Shown: positions 13,470-22,897 of the stretch, in pieces
How the letters are laid out: each line of letters begins with the position of its first letter
How positions within the stretch are numbered: position 1 is the first letter of the stretch
Assembly: GCF_021603645.1 (NCBI RefSeq)
Contig: NZ_BQHJ01000010.1
Coordinates: 207,650 to 271,649, forward strand
Origin: Pseudomonas pseudonitroreducens
GTDB lineage: Bacteria > Pseudomonadota > Gammaproteobacteria > Pseudomonadales > Pseudomonadaceae
Direction: 5' to 3'
DNA: 64,000 bases
The notes under the pieces: generated by a model
What the model saw: the letters and a program-made list of their open reading frames with translations, nothing else
Databases searched by the model: none
What the model was told of the DNA's origin: nothing
Made by a program: the position numbers and the translations under genes

Positions 13470-14522
13470 TCAGGGCTGTTCGATCGGCTCGAGGTGCAAC
13501 GACAGCCAGCCGCGGATACGGCGGTAGAGTTGCTCCTGCTCGGTGCCAAGGTCCGCGGGCAGGGCATTCATGCCGATCTGCACGTAGTTCGGCGCCTTCT
13601 GTCGCTTGCTGGCCTGCAGGCGCAGCTTGGCAGCCGCCACGTCGGGTGCCTTGTCCTTGTAATAGAAGTCGCCGGTGGCGAGGTTCAGCAGCGGCACGGT
13701 CTCGTCCAGCGACGGCTTGAAATCGCGTGGCATCTCCGGTGCTACCAGCAACAGATTCTTGATCTCGGCCGGCGTGCGCTCGCCCAGGTAGCGGGTTGCC
13801 CAATAGGCCCCGGTGCCGTGACCGAGCAGGACGATGGTCCTGGGTTTGTGCTGTTGGGCCAGGTCGACGGCCGCCTGGATGCGCGCCAGCACGCGCTCGG
13901 CATGGGCTTTGCGCAGCTCCACCGGATCGCTGGGCGGCGGCGGAGTTTCTGCACTGGCTTGAGCCGGCTCGGCGCTGCCGGCTTCGCCGGTGCTTTCCGG
14001 GGTTGGCGTGGCGCTGCCTGCGCTGCCTTTCACTTCAGGTTTGCTGGCACTGTCGGTGGCCGTGGCGTCGGTGTCGGCGCTGACCTTGTCCGGGGACTCC
14101 TTCGGCCGCGGAATTGGTGCGGTGCTCTGCGGGTCGGGCAGGGTCACCGCCAGGGTCTGCCAGCCGGCATCGGGCAGCTTGCGCCGCAGCGGGCCGATCG
14201 CCACCGGCCAGTCGGCGCTTTCGCCATCGCCAGGGACCAGGATCACGGCGCCTTCGGCGTCGGCGGTATTGGCCGGCAGCCAGAGCGCAAGGAAGGTTTC
14301 GTCACCGGCCTTGAGCTCCTGTCGCTCGCTTTCGGGCAGTTGGCGCACCAGGCCGCTGGCTTCGTCCTGGCTGCGCTCGTTCACCGCCGGGCGCACCACT
14401 GGCGCGGCGGCCGGTTTTGCTTCGGCGGCGGGCTTGGCGTCTTCGGCCCAACTGTTGCCCTGTGGCAAAAGGCTGAGGGACAGGCAGAAGGCGAGAAGCG
14501 TCGGGCGAGGCAAGTACGGCAT
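13470..14522 (-). CDS. Secreted DUF3530 protein, alpha/beta-hydrolase-like
   Basis: A 350-residue protein convergent with the J-domain gene. Residues 1-26 form a signal peptide (LLAFCLSLSLLPQGNSWA). A Pro/Ala/Ser/Thr-rich low-complexity insertion lies at about residues 150-215, and the second half has a GHGTGA nucleophile-elbow-like motif at about 256. The elbow residue appears to be threonine and not serine (GHGTG), so catalytic activity is doubtful. I chose ATG 14522 because upstream in-frame sequence lacks a signal peptide. Function unknown; the PAO1 counterpart is PA0599. Confidence 0.82.
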   Translation of the reverse strand: MPYLPRPTLLAFCLSLSLLPQGNSWAEDAKPAAEAKPAAAPVVRPAVNERSQDEASGLVRQLPESERQELKAGDETFLALWLPANTADAEGAVILVPGDGESADWPVAIGPLRRKLPDAGWQTLAVTLPDPQSTAPIPRPKESPDKVSADTDATATDSASKPEVKGSAGSATPTPESTGEAGSAEPAQASAETPPPPSDPVELRKAHAERVLARIQAAVDLAQQHKPRTIVLLGHGTGAYWATRYLGERTPAEIKNLLLVAPEMPRDFKPSLDETVPLLNLATGDFYYKDKAPDVAAAKLRLQASKRQKAPNYVQIGMNALPADLGTEQEQLYRRIRGWLSLHLEPIEQP

Positions 14523-14690
14523 CGGAGATATCCCTGTCTGGCGGGGCTGCAAGCGGCGGGGCGCGAGTGCGGCCAGCCTAGCGGCTTGTATTAGCTTTGT
14601 CAGGCGCAGGCGTGCCGGGTTCAACCGGGCTTGCTGTAAGGTATGCCGGCCATTTGCTTTGACCCGAGTGAACTCCATGGTGTTGTCGGC

Positions 14691-17102
14691 ATGATTCGTC
14701 TGTTCTGGAAAGCCTGCCTGGCCTGGTGCTGCTGCCTGCCGTTGCTGGCCCTGGCAGAAACCACTGCGCCTCCGCTGGCGCTGGATGAGGCGCAACTGGC
14801 GTGGCTTGCCGAGCACCCGCAGCTGCGCGTCGGCGCCGTGCTCGAAGCCCCTTACGTGCAGCAGGATCGCCGCTTGCAGCAGCTCTCCGGGGCCAACGTC
14901 GAATTACTGGAGTGGCTGGCCAAGTCCTTGCACGTCAGCCTGGAATGGCACACCTATGCTGACCAGGCGGCGCTGGAGCGGGCCGTGCGACAAGGCGAAA
15001 TCGATCTGGCGCCCGGCGTCAGCCAGACGCCTTCGACCCTGCGCGACTGGCTGTTCTCCGACCCTTACCTGCGTGTACCGCGACTGGTGGTGGGGGACCG
15101 ACGCAGCGGCACATCGGTGGAGCTGGACAATCTGCGCGACGGTGAGTCCGTCTCCGTGCGCGGCCCCGGCCCGGTGGTGGATTACCTGCGCGGCACTTAC
15201 TCGGGGTTGACCCTGCAGGTCGTCGACAGCGAGCGTGAAGTGCTGCGCAAGGTGCTCGGTCGCGAGGCCAATTATGCCGTGATCGACGAGGCGCAACTGG
15301 CGCGCCTGACCCGCGAAACCGAGTTCACCGGCCTCTGGGTCGTGGCCGATATCGGCTATCCGCAATTGCTCCGCGTGGCGACTCGGCGCGACCTGCCGGA
15401 GTTGGCCGGGATCATCGACACTGCCCTGCGCGCGGTACCAGCCAAGGATCTCGACCAGCTCCACGAGCGCTGGCTGCAGCCAACCTACCCGCGCCTGGGC
15501 TCTTCGCCCGGCTTCTGGCAGAACCTCTGCATCCTGCTCGGCCTGCTGTTGGCGTTCGCTGTCGCCGCACTGTTCTGGCTGCGCCGCCAGCACCGTGCGC
15601 TGGAGTCGCGTCTGCTCGCCGCGCGCCGTGATATCGAATTGCGCCAGGCGGCGGAGCAGGCGCTGCGCCTGACCCAGTTCGCCATCGACAGCAGCACCGT
15701 GGGCATCCTCTGGGTCAACTGGGACAGCCACGTGCGTTATGCCAACCGTGCCGCCGAAGAGATGCTCGGTTACCTGCCGGGCGCCGTGGTGGACCGGCCG
15801 CTGTCGGACTTCGAACCGGCGCTGAACATGGACCGCTGGCTCAACCTCTGGCGCCGCGCGCGCAATGCCGACGAGGCGCCGCTGAGCTTCGAGACCCGTT
15901 GCCTGCGCGCCGATGGCCAGTGGCTGCCGGCGGACGTTTCGCTGAGCTTCCTGCGTTTCGGCGATTCGGAGTACCTGCTGGTGTTCCTCAACGACGTCAC
16001 CGAGCGCCGCCGCGCCCGCGCGGCGCTGGAAGAGAGCGAGGCGCGCCTGCAGGGCATCGCCGCCAACGTTCCGGGGCTGGTATTCCGCCTGGAACCCAAC
16101 GCGCCGGACGATGATTCCGACTTTGCCTATATCAGCTTCATCACCGGTGGCAGCGAAACCTCGCTGGGCTACTCGCCCGGCTACCTGCGCGAGAGCGGCC
16201 TGGGCATCATGGGCCTGGTGCATCCAGCCGAGCGCGAGGGCTATCTCGCCAGCCAGCTGGAGGCGGTGGCAGGCCAGCGCAACTGGCTGTGGCAGGGGCG
16301 CATCCTCACCCGCAGCAACGAGCCGCGCTGGGTCGACATCAAGGCCACGGTGCGCACCCTGGATGATGGCCGGTCGGCCTGGGACGGCGTGGTCTGGGAC
16401 ATCACCGAACACAAGCAGATCGAACTGGAGCTGCAGGATTCCCGGGCGCAACTGCGCGAACTGTCGGCGCACCTGGAGAGCGTGCGGGAGGAGGAGAAGG
16501 CGCGCATCGCCCGCGAAGTGCACGATGAACTAGGCCAGGTGCTCACCGTGCTCAAGCTGGAAACTTCCATGTGCGAACTGGCCTATGCCGAGCTGGATAG
16601 CGGCTTGCGCGAGCGCCTGGAGAACATGAAACGCCTGATCGCCCAGTTGTTCCAGCTGGTGCGCGACGTGGCCACCGCGCTGCGCCCGCCGATCCTCGAT
16701 GCCGGTATCGGTTCGGCGGTGGAGTGGCAGGCGCGCCGCTTCGAGTCACGGACGCAGATTCCCTGCCTGGTGCAGGTGCCGGAGAACCCGCCGGAGCTGT
16801 CCGACGCCAAGGCCATCGGCCTGTTCCGCATCCTCCAGGAGGCGCTGACCAATGTCATGCGCCATGCCCAGGCGCATACTGTGGAGTTGCAGCTGAGCGT
16901 CGAAGGCCGCGAACTCTGCCTGCGCATCGCCGACGACGGCGTCGGCTTCGACCCGCATGCCACGCGCCAGGGTGTTTCCTTCGGCCTGGTGGGCATGCGC
17001 GAACGGGTGCTGATGTTCGGCGGCACCTTGCAGATCGACAGCCAGCCCGGGGAGGGCACCACCCTGTTGATCCGGGTGCCATTGCGTTCCCGTGGCGGCT
17101 GA
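14691..17102 (+). CDS. agtS: Hybrid-input sensor kinase AgtS
   Basis: An 803-residue sensor kinase. Order: signal sequence (about 1-22); a periplasmic SBP_bac_3 amino-acid-binding-like domain (about 35-260); a transmembrane helix (about 280-300, LLLAFAVAALFWLRR); two PAS domains (about 330-450 and 455-575); and a HisKA_3 dimerisation domain with the phospho-accepting histidine in AREVHDELGQVL (near residue 609). An HATPase ends the protein. This is a NarL-type kinase with a binding-protein sensor. In P. aeruginosa, AgtS/AgtR govern uptake of GABA and 5-aminovalerate, and AgtR is also linked to peptidoglycan sensing. Start 14691 gives a proper signal sequence; ATG 14643 is the alternative. Confidence 0.9.
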   Translation: MIRLFWKACLAWCCCLPLLALAETTAPPLALDEAQLAWLAEHPQLRVGAVLEAPYVQQDRRLQQLSGANVELLEWLAKSLHVSLEWHTYADQAALERAVRQGEIDLAPGVSQTPSTLRDWLFSDPYLRVPRLVVGDRRSGTSVELDNLRDGESVSVRGPGPVVDYLRGTYSGLTLQVVDSEREVLRKVLGREANYAVIDEAQLARLTRETEFTGLWVVADIGYPQLLRVATRRDLPELAGIIDTALRAVPAKDLDQLHERWLQPTYPRLGSSPGFWQNLCILLGLLLAFAVAALFWLRRQHRALESRLLAARRDIELRQAAEQALRLTQFAIDSSTVGILWVNWDSHVRYANRAAEEMLGYLPGAVVDRPLSDFEPALNMDRWLNLWRRARNADEAPLSFETRCLRADGQWLPADVSLSFLRFGDSEYLLVFLNDVTERRRARAALEESEARLQGIAANVPGLVFRLEPNAPDDDSDFAYISFITGGSETSLGYSPGYLRESGLGIMGLVHPAEREGYLASQLEAVAGQRNWLWQGRILTRSNEPRWVDIKATVRTLDDGRSAWDGVVWDITEHKQIELELQDSRAQLRELSAHLESVREEEKARIAREVHDELGQVLTVLKLETSMCELAYAELDSGLRERLENMKRLIAQLFQLVRDVATALRPPILDAGIGSAVEWQARRFESRTQIPCLVQVPENPPELSDAKAIGLFRILQEALTNVMRHAQAHTVELQLSVEGRELCLRIADDGVGFDPHATRQGVSFGLVGMRERVLMFGGTLQIDSQPGEGTTLLIRVPLRSRGG

Positions 17103-17153
17103 GCGGGCGGCAAGCATAACGACAATGACAAGAGTGGAACGGGAGGAACGGCA

Positions 17154-17783
17154 GTGATTCGAGTGCTGGTGGCGGAAGACCATACGATCGTGCGCGAAGG
17201 CATCAAGCAACTGATCGGCATGGCCAAGGACCTTCAGGTGGTCGGTGAGGCCACCAACGGCGAGCAGTTGCTCGAAACCCTGCGCCAGACGCCCTGCGAA
17301 GTGGTCCTGCTGGACATCTCCATGCCCGGCGTCAATGGCCTGGAAGCCATCCCGCGGATTCGCGCGCTGAACAATCCGCCGGCGATCCTGATGCTCTCCA
17401 TGCATGACGAAGTGCAGATGGTGGCCCGCGCGCTGAAGGTGGGCGCGGCGGGCTATGCCACCAAGGACAGCGACCCGGCGCTGCTGCTGACGGCGATCCG
17501 CAAGGTTGCCAGTGGCGGCCGTTATATCGACCCCGATCTTGCCGATCGGATGGTCTTCGAAGTTGGCCTGACCGATTCGCGCCCGCCCCACGCCTTGCTC
17601 TCCGAGCGTGAGTTCTCGGTATTCGAGCGCCTGGTACAAGGTGAAGGCGTCAACGAGATCGCCCAGCAACTGGCGGTCAGCAGCAAAACCATCAGCACCC
17701 ACAAGGCGCGGCTGATGCAGAAGCTCAACGCCAATTCGGTAGCCGACCTGGTGCGCTACGCCATGGAACACAAGCTCGTCTGA
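17154..17783 (+). CDS. agtR: NarL/LuxR-family response regulator AgtR
   Basis: A 209-residue regulator with an N-terminal receiver domain (phospho-acceptor aspartate in VVLLDISMPG, near residue 56) and a C-terminal LuxR-type helix-turn-helix (LSEREFSVFERLVQG to KTISTHKARLMQKL). The start is GTG at 17154, supported by GGGAGG seven bases upstream. It lies 51 bases after agtS and ahead of the binding-protein gene it presumably activates. Its DNA site cannot be read from this one locus. Confidence 0.93.
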   Translation: MIRVLVAEDHTIVREGIKQLIGMAKDLQVVGEATNGEQLLETLRQTPCEVVLLDISMPGVNGLEAIPRIRALNNPPAILMLSMHDEVQMVARALKVGAAGYATKDSDPALLLTAIRKVASGGRYIDPDLADRMVFEVGLTDSRPPHALLSEREFSVFERLVQGEGVNEIAQQLAVSSKTISTHKARLMQKLNANSVADLVRYAMEHKLV

Positions 17784-17946
17784 GCGCCCGGCACCGCGGT
17801 TTGACCCCCAGCAACGAGCTCGCTGAATTTTCCCTTCACTCTGTGCGACGTGTCCGATTTCTGTAACAAACCGTCTATCTAGCGGGCGTGAGGCAGGGAA
17901 TGATTGCCGGCTTCATGCAGTACGTCGTGATAACAAGGAGAAGAAG

Positions 17947-18984
17947 ATGTTGCGAGCGGTAAGGGGAGGGCTGCTGTTCGGCCTGCTGGGGAGCGCTGCG
18001 ATGCCGGCGCTGGCGGACTACGTCACGGTGATTTCCTTCGGTGGCGCGAACAAGGAAGCCCAGGAGGCGGCCTTCTACAAACCGTTCAAGGAAGTGACCG
18101 GCAACGCCGTCGTCCACGGCTCCTACAACGGCGACCTGGCCAAGCTCAAACGCATGGTGGAGATCAGCCATGTGTCCTGGGACGTGGTGGAAGTCGAGGC
18201 CCCCGAGCTCGCGCGCGGCTGCGAGGAAGGGCTGTTCATGAAGCTCGACCCCAAGACCCTGGGCAACACCGCCGATTTCGTTCCCGGCGCCATACAGCCA
18301 TGCGGCGTTGGCATCTTCGTCTGGACCACGCTGCTGGCCTACAACCAGAACAAGCTGCAGGGCACGCCCGGCAGCTGGGCGGATTTCTGGGACACGAAGA
18401 AATTCCCCGGCAAGCGCGGGCTGCGCTGGGGCGCCAAGTACAGCCTGGAGTTCGCCCTGATGGCCGACGGCGTCGCGCCCAGGGACGTCTACAAGGTGCT
18501 GTCCACCAATGACGGCGTCGACCGCGCCTTCCGCAAGCTCGACGAACTGAAGCCGAACATCAACTGGTGGAAGTCCGGGCAGGACCCGGTGCGTGATCTC
18601 GCCGACGGCAGCGTGGTGATGAGCTCGGCCTACAACGGCCGGATCGCCGCCGCGCAGGGCGAGCAGAAGGGCTTCCGCATGGTCTGGGCCGGCGGAATCT
18701 ACGACTTCGATTTCTGGGCGCTGCCCTCGGGCGTGTTCAAGAAGGAACTGGCCGAGCAATTCGTCAACTTCGCCGGCCAGCCGCAACAGCAGAAGGCCTT
18801 CGCCGAAAACATTTCCTACGGCCCGACCAACCGCAAGGCGGTGGAGCTGCTGGCGCCGGACGTGGCGGCCAACCTGCCGACCGCGCCGCAGAACATCGCC
18901 AATGCCGTCGGCATGGACGTGGCGTTCTGGGCCGAGCACGGCGACGCGCTGGAGAAGCGCTTCCAGGCCTGGGCCAAGCGCTGA
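17947..18984 (+). CDS. Periplasmic binding protein, PotD/PotF-like (first agt-linked SBP)
   Basis: A 345-residue periplasmic solute-binding protein of the polyamine/GABA class (SBP_bac_8). The signal peptide ends near residue 22 (AMPALADYV). It is a close paralogue of AgtB about 2.4 kb downstream: both have VxSFGGANK at the mature N-terminus, ELARGC(E/D)EGLF, GKRGLR(W/K)GAKY and ALMADGVAP. The start has AAGGAG upstream. A strong terminator follows directly, so this gene is expressed apart from agtABCD. Orthologue of PA0602; ligand not determinable here. Confidence 0.9.
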   Translation: MLRAVRGGLLFGLLGSAAMPALADYVTVISFGGANKEAQEAAFYKPFKEVTGNAVVHGSYNGDLAKLKRMVEISHVSWDVVEVEAPELARGCEEGLFMKLDPKTLGNTADFVPGAIQPCGVGIFVWTTLLAYNQNKLQGTPGSWADFWDTKKFPGKRGLRWGAKYSLEFALMADGVAPRDVYKVLSTNDGVDRAFRKLDELKPNINWWKSGQDPVRDLADGSVVMSSAYNGRIAAAQGEQKGFRMVWAGGIYDFDFWALPSGVFKKELAEQFVNFAGQPQQQKAFAENISYGPTNRKAVELLAPDVAANLPTAPQNIANAVGMDVAFWAEHGDALEKRFQAWAKR

Positions 18985-18992
18985 TCCGCGGG

Positions 18993-19024
18993 CTGCCGAC
19001 CAGGCATTGGTCGGCAGTTGTTTT
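18993..19024 (+). terminator. Intrinsic terminator after the first binding-protein gene
   Basis: A 10-bp perfect stem (18993-19002 with 19008-19017, CTGCCGACCA/TGGTCGGCAG) with a GGCAT loop is followed by TTGTTTT, nine bases after the stop codon. It separates this gene from agtA. Confidence 0.85.
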
Positions 19025-19032
19025 CCCAGGTT

Positions 19033-19054
19033 TTTGTAGGGCAATCCCTACAAA
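19033..19054. promoter_or_regulatory. Perfect 9-bp inverted repeat upstream of agtA
   Basis: TTTGTAGGG-CAAT-CCCTACAAA lies about 110 bases upstream of agtA, just after the terminator. It has no U-tract behind it, so it is more likely a protein-binding dyad or an mRNA end structure than a terminator. No second copy was seen upstream of the other agt genes. Confidence 0.45.
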
Positions 19055-19164
19055 GCATCCTCTCTAAGCCTTATAGCAATCTCTCATACCGCCCGATTTG
19101 CGCGCCGGTCCAGCTTCTCTAGGCTTGAGATCAACGGCATTTACAAAAAAACAAAGGTGCGGTG

Positions 19165-20274
19165 ATGGCCGAGAATCAGGCAAACGATGTGCTGGTGAGT
19201 TTCCGTGGCGTGCAGAAGAGCTACGACGGCGAATCCCTCATCGTGAAGGACCTCAATCTGGACATTCGCAAAGGCGAATTCCTGACACTGCTGGGGCCGT
19301 CCGGTTCCGGCAAGACCACCAGCCTGATGATGCTGGCCGGTTTCGAAACTCCTACCGCCGGTGAAATCCAGCTCGCCGGCCGCGCCATCAACAACGTTCC
19401 CCCGCACAAGCGCGACATCGGCATGGTGTTCCAGAACTATGCGCTGTTCCCGCACATGACGGTAGCCGAGAACCTGGCCTTCCCGCTCTCCGTGCGCGGC
19501 ATGAGCAAGACCGATGTCAGCGAGCGGGTGAAGCGCGCGCTGTCGATGGTCCAGCTCGACACTTTCGCCGGCCGCTATCCCGCCCAGCTTTCCGGTGGCC
19601 AGCAGCAACGTGTGGCCCTGGCCCGCGCGCTGGTCTTCGAGCCGCAACTGGTGCTGATGGACGAACCCCTGGGTGCCCTGGATAAACAGCTGCGTGAACA
19701 CATGCAGATGGAGATCAAGCACATCCACCAGCGCCTCGGCGTGACCGTGGTCTACGTGACCCACGACCAGGGCGAAGCCCTGACCATGTCCGACCGCGTG
19801 GCCGTGTTCCACCAGGGCGAGATCCAGCAGATCGCCCCGCCGGCCGAGCTCTACGAGCACCCGCGCAACTCCTTCGTCGCCAACTTCATCGGCGAGAACA
19901 ACCGCATCGCCGGCCAGCTCCAGGCTCGCGATGGCGACCGCTGCACCGTGGGCCTGGCCCGTGGCGAGAAGGTCGAGGCGCTGGCGGTCAACGTCGGCAA
20001 CGTCGGTGACACCGTCAGCCTGTCGATCCGCCCCGAGCGCGTGCGCCTCAACGGCCACAGCGAAAACTGCGTGAACCGCTTCTCCGGCCGCGTCGCCGAG
20101 TTCATCTACCTGGGCGACCACGTGCGCATTCGCCTGGAGGTCTGCGGCCGTACCGATTTCTTCGTCAAACAGCCGATCGCCGAGCTCGATCCCGCGCTCA
20201 GTGTTGGCGACGTGGTTCCGCTGGGCTGGGAAGTCGAGCACGTCCGCGCGCTCGACCCGCTGTCCGCGGCGTAA
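19165..20274 (+). CDS. agtA: ABC transporter ATPase AgtA
   Basis: A 369-residue PotA-type ATPase. Walker A (GPSGSGKTT) is near residue 47, the Q-loop near 90, the ABC signature [15 protein letters not shown] near 143 and Walker B (LVLMDEPLG) near 165, with a C-terminal TOBE regulatory domain. It energises import by AgtC/AgtD of substrates delivered by AgtB; the substrates are GABA and 5-aminovalerate in P. aeruginosa. ATG 19165 was chosen over the adjacent GTG for its AAGGTG site. Confidence 0.94.
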   Translation: MAENQANDVLVSFRGVQKSYDGESLIVKDLNLDIRKGEFLTLLGPSGSGKTTSLMMLAGFETPTAGEIQLAGRAINNVPPHKRDIGMVFQNYALFPHMTVAENLAFPLSVRGMSKTDVSERVKRALSMVQLDTFAGRYPAQLSGGQQQRVALARALVFEPQLVLMDEPLGALDKQLREHMQMEIKHIHQRLGVTVVYVTHDQGEALTMSDRVAVFHQGEIQQIAPPAELYEHPRNSFVANFIGENNRIAGQLQARDGDRCTVGLARGEKVEALAVNVGNVGDTVSLSIRPERVRLNGHSENCVNRFSGRVAEFIYLGDHVRIRLEVCGRTDFFVKQPIAELDPALSVGDVVPLGWEVEHVRALDPLSAA

Positions 20275-20342
20275 CGAAAGCGGACCGGCCACTCCCGGAC
20301 GCATCCAAGAAAAACAAACTGCACACTGTGGAGACAACAATA

Positions 20343-21392
20343 ATGTCGAAGTCCTTGAAAGCATCGGGGCTCAAACTCGCAGCGCTGACTCTGGGCGTGG
20401 CCTTTGCGGCCCAGTCCATGGCCGCCACCGACCTGACCGTGGTGTCCTTCGGCGGTGCCAACAAGAACGCCCAGGTGAAGGCGTTCTACGAGCCCTACGA
20501 AAAATCCACCGGCAACAAGATCGTCGCCGGCGAATACAACGGCGAGATGGCCAAGGTGAAGGCCATGGTCGACACCAACAGCGTCTCCTGGGACCTGGTG
20601 GAAGTCGAATCGCCGGAACTGGCCCGCGGCTGTGACGAAGGCCTGTTCGAAGAGATCGACCCGGCCATCCTCGGCAAGGCTGAAGACTACGTGCCGGGCG
20701 CCGTCAGCAACTGCGGCGTCGGCTTCTTCGTCTGGTCCACCGTGCTGGCCTACAACGCCGACAAGCTGAAGAGCGCGCCGACCAGCTGGGCCGATTTCTG
20801 GGACACCCAGAAATTCCCGGGCAAGCGCGGCCTGCGCAAGGGCGCCAAGTACACCCTGGAATTCGCCCTGATGGCCGACGGCGTCGCGCCCAAGGACGTC
20901 TACAAGGTGCTGGCCACCAAGGACGGTCAGGACCGCGCCTTCAAGAAACTCGACCAGATCAAGCCGAGCATCCAGTGGTGGGAAGCCGGCGCCCAGCCGC
21001 CGCAGTACCTCGCCTCCGGTGACGTGGTCATGAGCTCCGCCTACAACGGCCGCATCGCCGCCGTGCAGAAAGAGAGCAACCTGAAGATCGTCTGGAACGG
21101 CGGCATCTACGACTTCGACGCCTGGGCCATCCCGAAAGGCGCCAAGAAGAAAGACGAGAGCCTCAAGTTCATCGCCTTCTCGGTCCAGCCCGAGCAGCAG
21201 AAGACCTACTCCGAGAACATCGCCTACGGCCCGGTCAACAAGAACGCCGTACCGCTGCTGAGCAAGGACCTGCTGAAAGACATGCCGACTACCCCGGAAA
21301 ACATGCAGGGCCAGGTAGGCATGGACGTGACCTTCTGGGCTGACTACGGCGAGCAGTTGGAGCAGCGCTTCAACGCCTGGGCTGCCAAGTAA
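20343..21392 (+). CDS. agtB: Periplasmic binding protein AgtB
   Basis: A 349-residue binding protein of the PotD/PotF class with a signal peptide ending at about residue 24 (FAAQSMAATDL). It has the conserved VVSFGGANKNAQ start and the signatures shared with its paralogue upstream. It delivers ligand to AgtC/AgtD. It is the second gene of agtABCD, 68 bases after agtA. A large RNA stem-loop begins at its stop codon, which would favour higher expression of this protein than of the permeases. Confidence 0.93.
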   Translation: MSKSLKASGLKLAALTLGVAFAAQSMAATDLTVVSFGGANKNAQVKAFYEPYEKSTGNKIVAGEYNGEMAKVKAMVDTNSVSWDLVEVESPELARGCDEGLFEEIDPAILGKAEDYVPGAVSNCGVGFFVWSTVLAYNADKLKSAPTSWADFWDTQKFPGKRGLRKGAKYTLEFALMADGVAPKDVYKVLATKDGQDRAFKKLDQIKPSIQWWEAGAQPPQYLASGDVVMSSAYNGRIAAVQKESNLKIVWNGGIYDFDAWAIPKGAKKKDESLKFIAFSVQPEQQKTYSENIAYGPVNKNAVPLLSKDLLKDMPTTPENMQGQVGMDVTFWADYGEQLEQRFNAWAAK

Positions 21393-21505
21393 GAGTCGCC
21401 GGCAAAACTGTTCTGGCGTTGTTGCCTGGCCTTGCCGTACTGACAGGTACTGTCTGCGGCCAGGCGCCTAGCCAGAATCGCTTCGCTCAGTTTTGTCGAC
21501 GACTC
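21393..21505 (+). other. Large imperfect stem-loop in the agtB-agtC gap
   Basis: Four nested complementary arm pairs fold about 113 bases. GAGTCG (21393) pairs with CGACTC (21500). CAAAACTG (21403) pairs with CAGTTTTG (21488). TTCTGGC (21411) pairs with GCCAGAA (21471). GCCTGGCC (21424) pairs with GGCCAGGC (21458). It begins at the base after the agtB stop. No terminal U-tract follows, so it looks like a 3'-end stabiliser or processing element more than a full terminator. Confidence 0.7.
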
Positions 21506-21633
21506 GCGTAACGTCCCCACCGTCGCGGCTGCCCGAGCCGCGATGGACCGGAGCCGCCGTTCCCCCTCGCGGCGGTTCCTCCTGACACCACACCTTGGCC
21601 GCCCTCGGGCGGCCCGTTTTACCGGAGTTCGCT

Positions 21634-22881
21634 ATGGCCACCGCTGTGTCTCTGAACGAGGTCGCCGGCCCCACCCTCAAGCAGCGCCTGGCGCGCGCGG
21701 AGCGGATGAATCGTCTGAAGTCCCAGGCGCTGGTGCTGCCCCTGCTGGTCTTCCTGCTGCTGACCTTCCTGGTGCCCATCGCGGCGCTGCTCTACAAGAG
21801 CGTGAACAACCCCGAGGTCGTCGGCGCGATGCCGCTGACCGTCAACGCCATTTCCGAATGGGACGGCAAGTCGCTGCCCTCGGATGCGGTGTACAAGGCG
21901 CTGAGCGAAGACCTGGTCGCCGCGCGCAAGAACCAGACCATCGGTGATCTTTCCAAACGCCTGAACATGGAACTGGCCGGCTACCGCAGCCTGCTGTCCA
22001 AGACTGCCCGCGCGCTGCCGTTCAAGGAGCAGCCGGCGTCGTACAAAGACGCGATGGAGGCTCTCGACGAGCGCTGGGGCGACCCGGCCTACTGGCAGGC
22101 GATCCGCCGCAATGCCAGCTCCGTCACGCCCTATTATCTGCTGGCGGCTCTGGATCACCGCATTGACGACCTGGGCGAGATTGCCCGTGCGACGCCCGAC
22201 CAGTCGATCTACCTGGACATCTTCGCCCGCACCTTCTGGATGGGCGCGGTGATCACCCTGATCTGCCTGGCGCTGGCCTACCCCCTGGCCTACCTGCTGG
22301 CGATCCTGCCGACCCGCAAGTCCAACCTGCTGATGATCATGGTGCTACTGCCGTTCTGGACCTCGATTCTGGTGCGTGTCGCCGCGTGGATCGTGCTGTT
22401 GCAGTCGGGCGGCCTGATCAACGGCGCGCTGCTGAAGATGGGCCTGATCGACCAGCCGCTGCAACTGGTGTTCAACCGCACTGGCGTGTACATCTCCATG
22501 GTGCACATCATGCTGCCGTTCATGATCCTGCCGATCTACAGCGTGATGAAGGGCATTTCCCCGAGCTACATGCGCGCCGCGATTTCCCTGGGCTGCCACC
22601 CGTTCGCCAGCTTCTGGAAGGTCTACTTCCCGCAGACTGTGGCCGGTGTCGGCGCCGGTTGCCTGCTGGTGTTCATCCTGTCGATCGGCTACTACATCAC
22701 CCCGGCTCTGCTGGGCAGCCCGAACGACCAGATGGTCAGCTACTTCGTCGCCTTCTACACCAACACCACCATCAACTGGGGCATGGCCACGGCCCTGGGC
22801 GGCCTGCTGCTGTTCGCCACCCTGGTGCTCTACGTGATCTACGGCTGGCTGGTGGGCGCGAGCCGCCTGCGCCTGGGCTGA
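21634..22881 (+). CDS. agtC: ABC transporter permease AgtC (PotB-like)
   Basis: A 415-residue inner-membrane permease. One N-terminal transmembrane segment (about 33-55) is followed by an unusually long periplasmic region (about 60-195) and then five more helices. The EAA-type loop is YMRAAISLGCHPFASFWKVYFP near residue 310. This long periplasmic insert is typical of the AgtC/PA0605 type compared with PotB. ATG 21634 has GGAG upstream; an in-frame upstream start would lack a ribosome site. It is followed by agtD after 16 bases. Confidence 0.92.
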   Translation: MATAVSLNEVAGPTLKQRLARAERMNRLKSQALVLPLLVFLLLTFLVPIAALLYKSVNNPEVVGAMPLTVNAISEWDGKSLPSDAVYKALSEDLVAARKNQTIGDLSKRLNMELAGYRSLLSKTARALPFKEQPASYKDAMEALDERWGDPAYWQAIRRNASSVTPYYLLAALDHRIDDLGEIARATPDQSIYLDIFARTFWMGAVITLICLALAYPLAYLLAILPTRKSNLLMIMVLLPFWTSILVRVAAWIVLLQSGGLINGALLKMGLIDQPLQLVFNRTGVYISMVHIMLPFMILPIYSVMKGISPSYMRAAISLGCHPFASFWKVYFPQTVAGVGAGCLLVFILSIGYYITPALLGSPNDQMVSYFVAFYTNTTINWGMATALGGLLLFATLVLYVIYGWLVGASRLRLG

Positions 22882-22897
22882 TGAGGAGAACAAGAAG

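Noticed and set aside
14904-16523. 539-codon antisense frame across agtS
   Set aside because: It has no ribosome site or domain and opposes a gene with five recognised domains.
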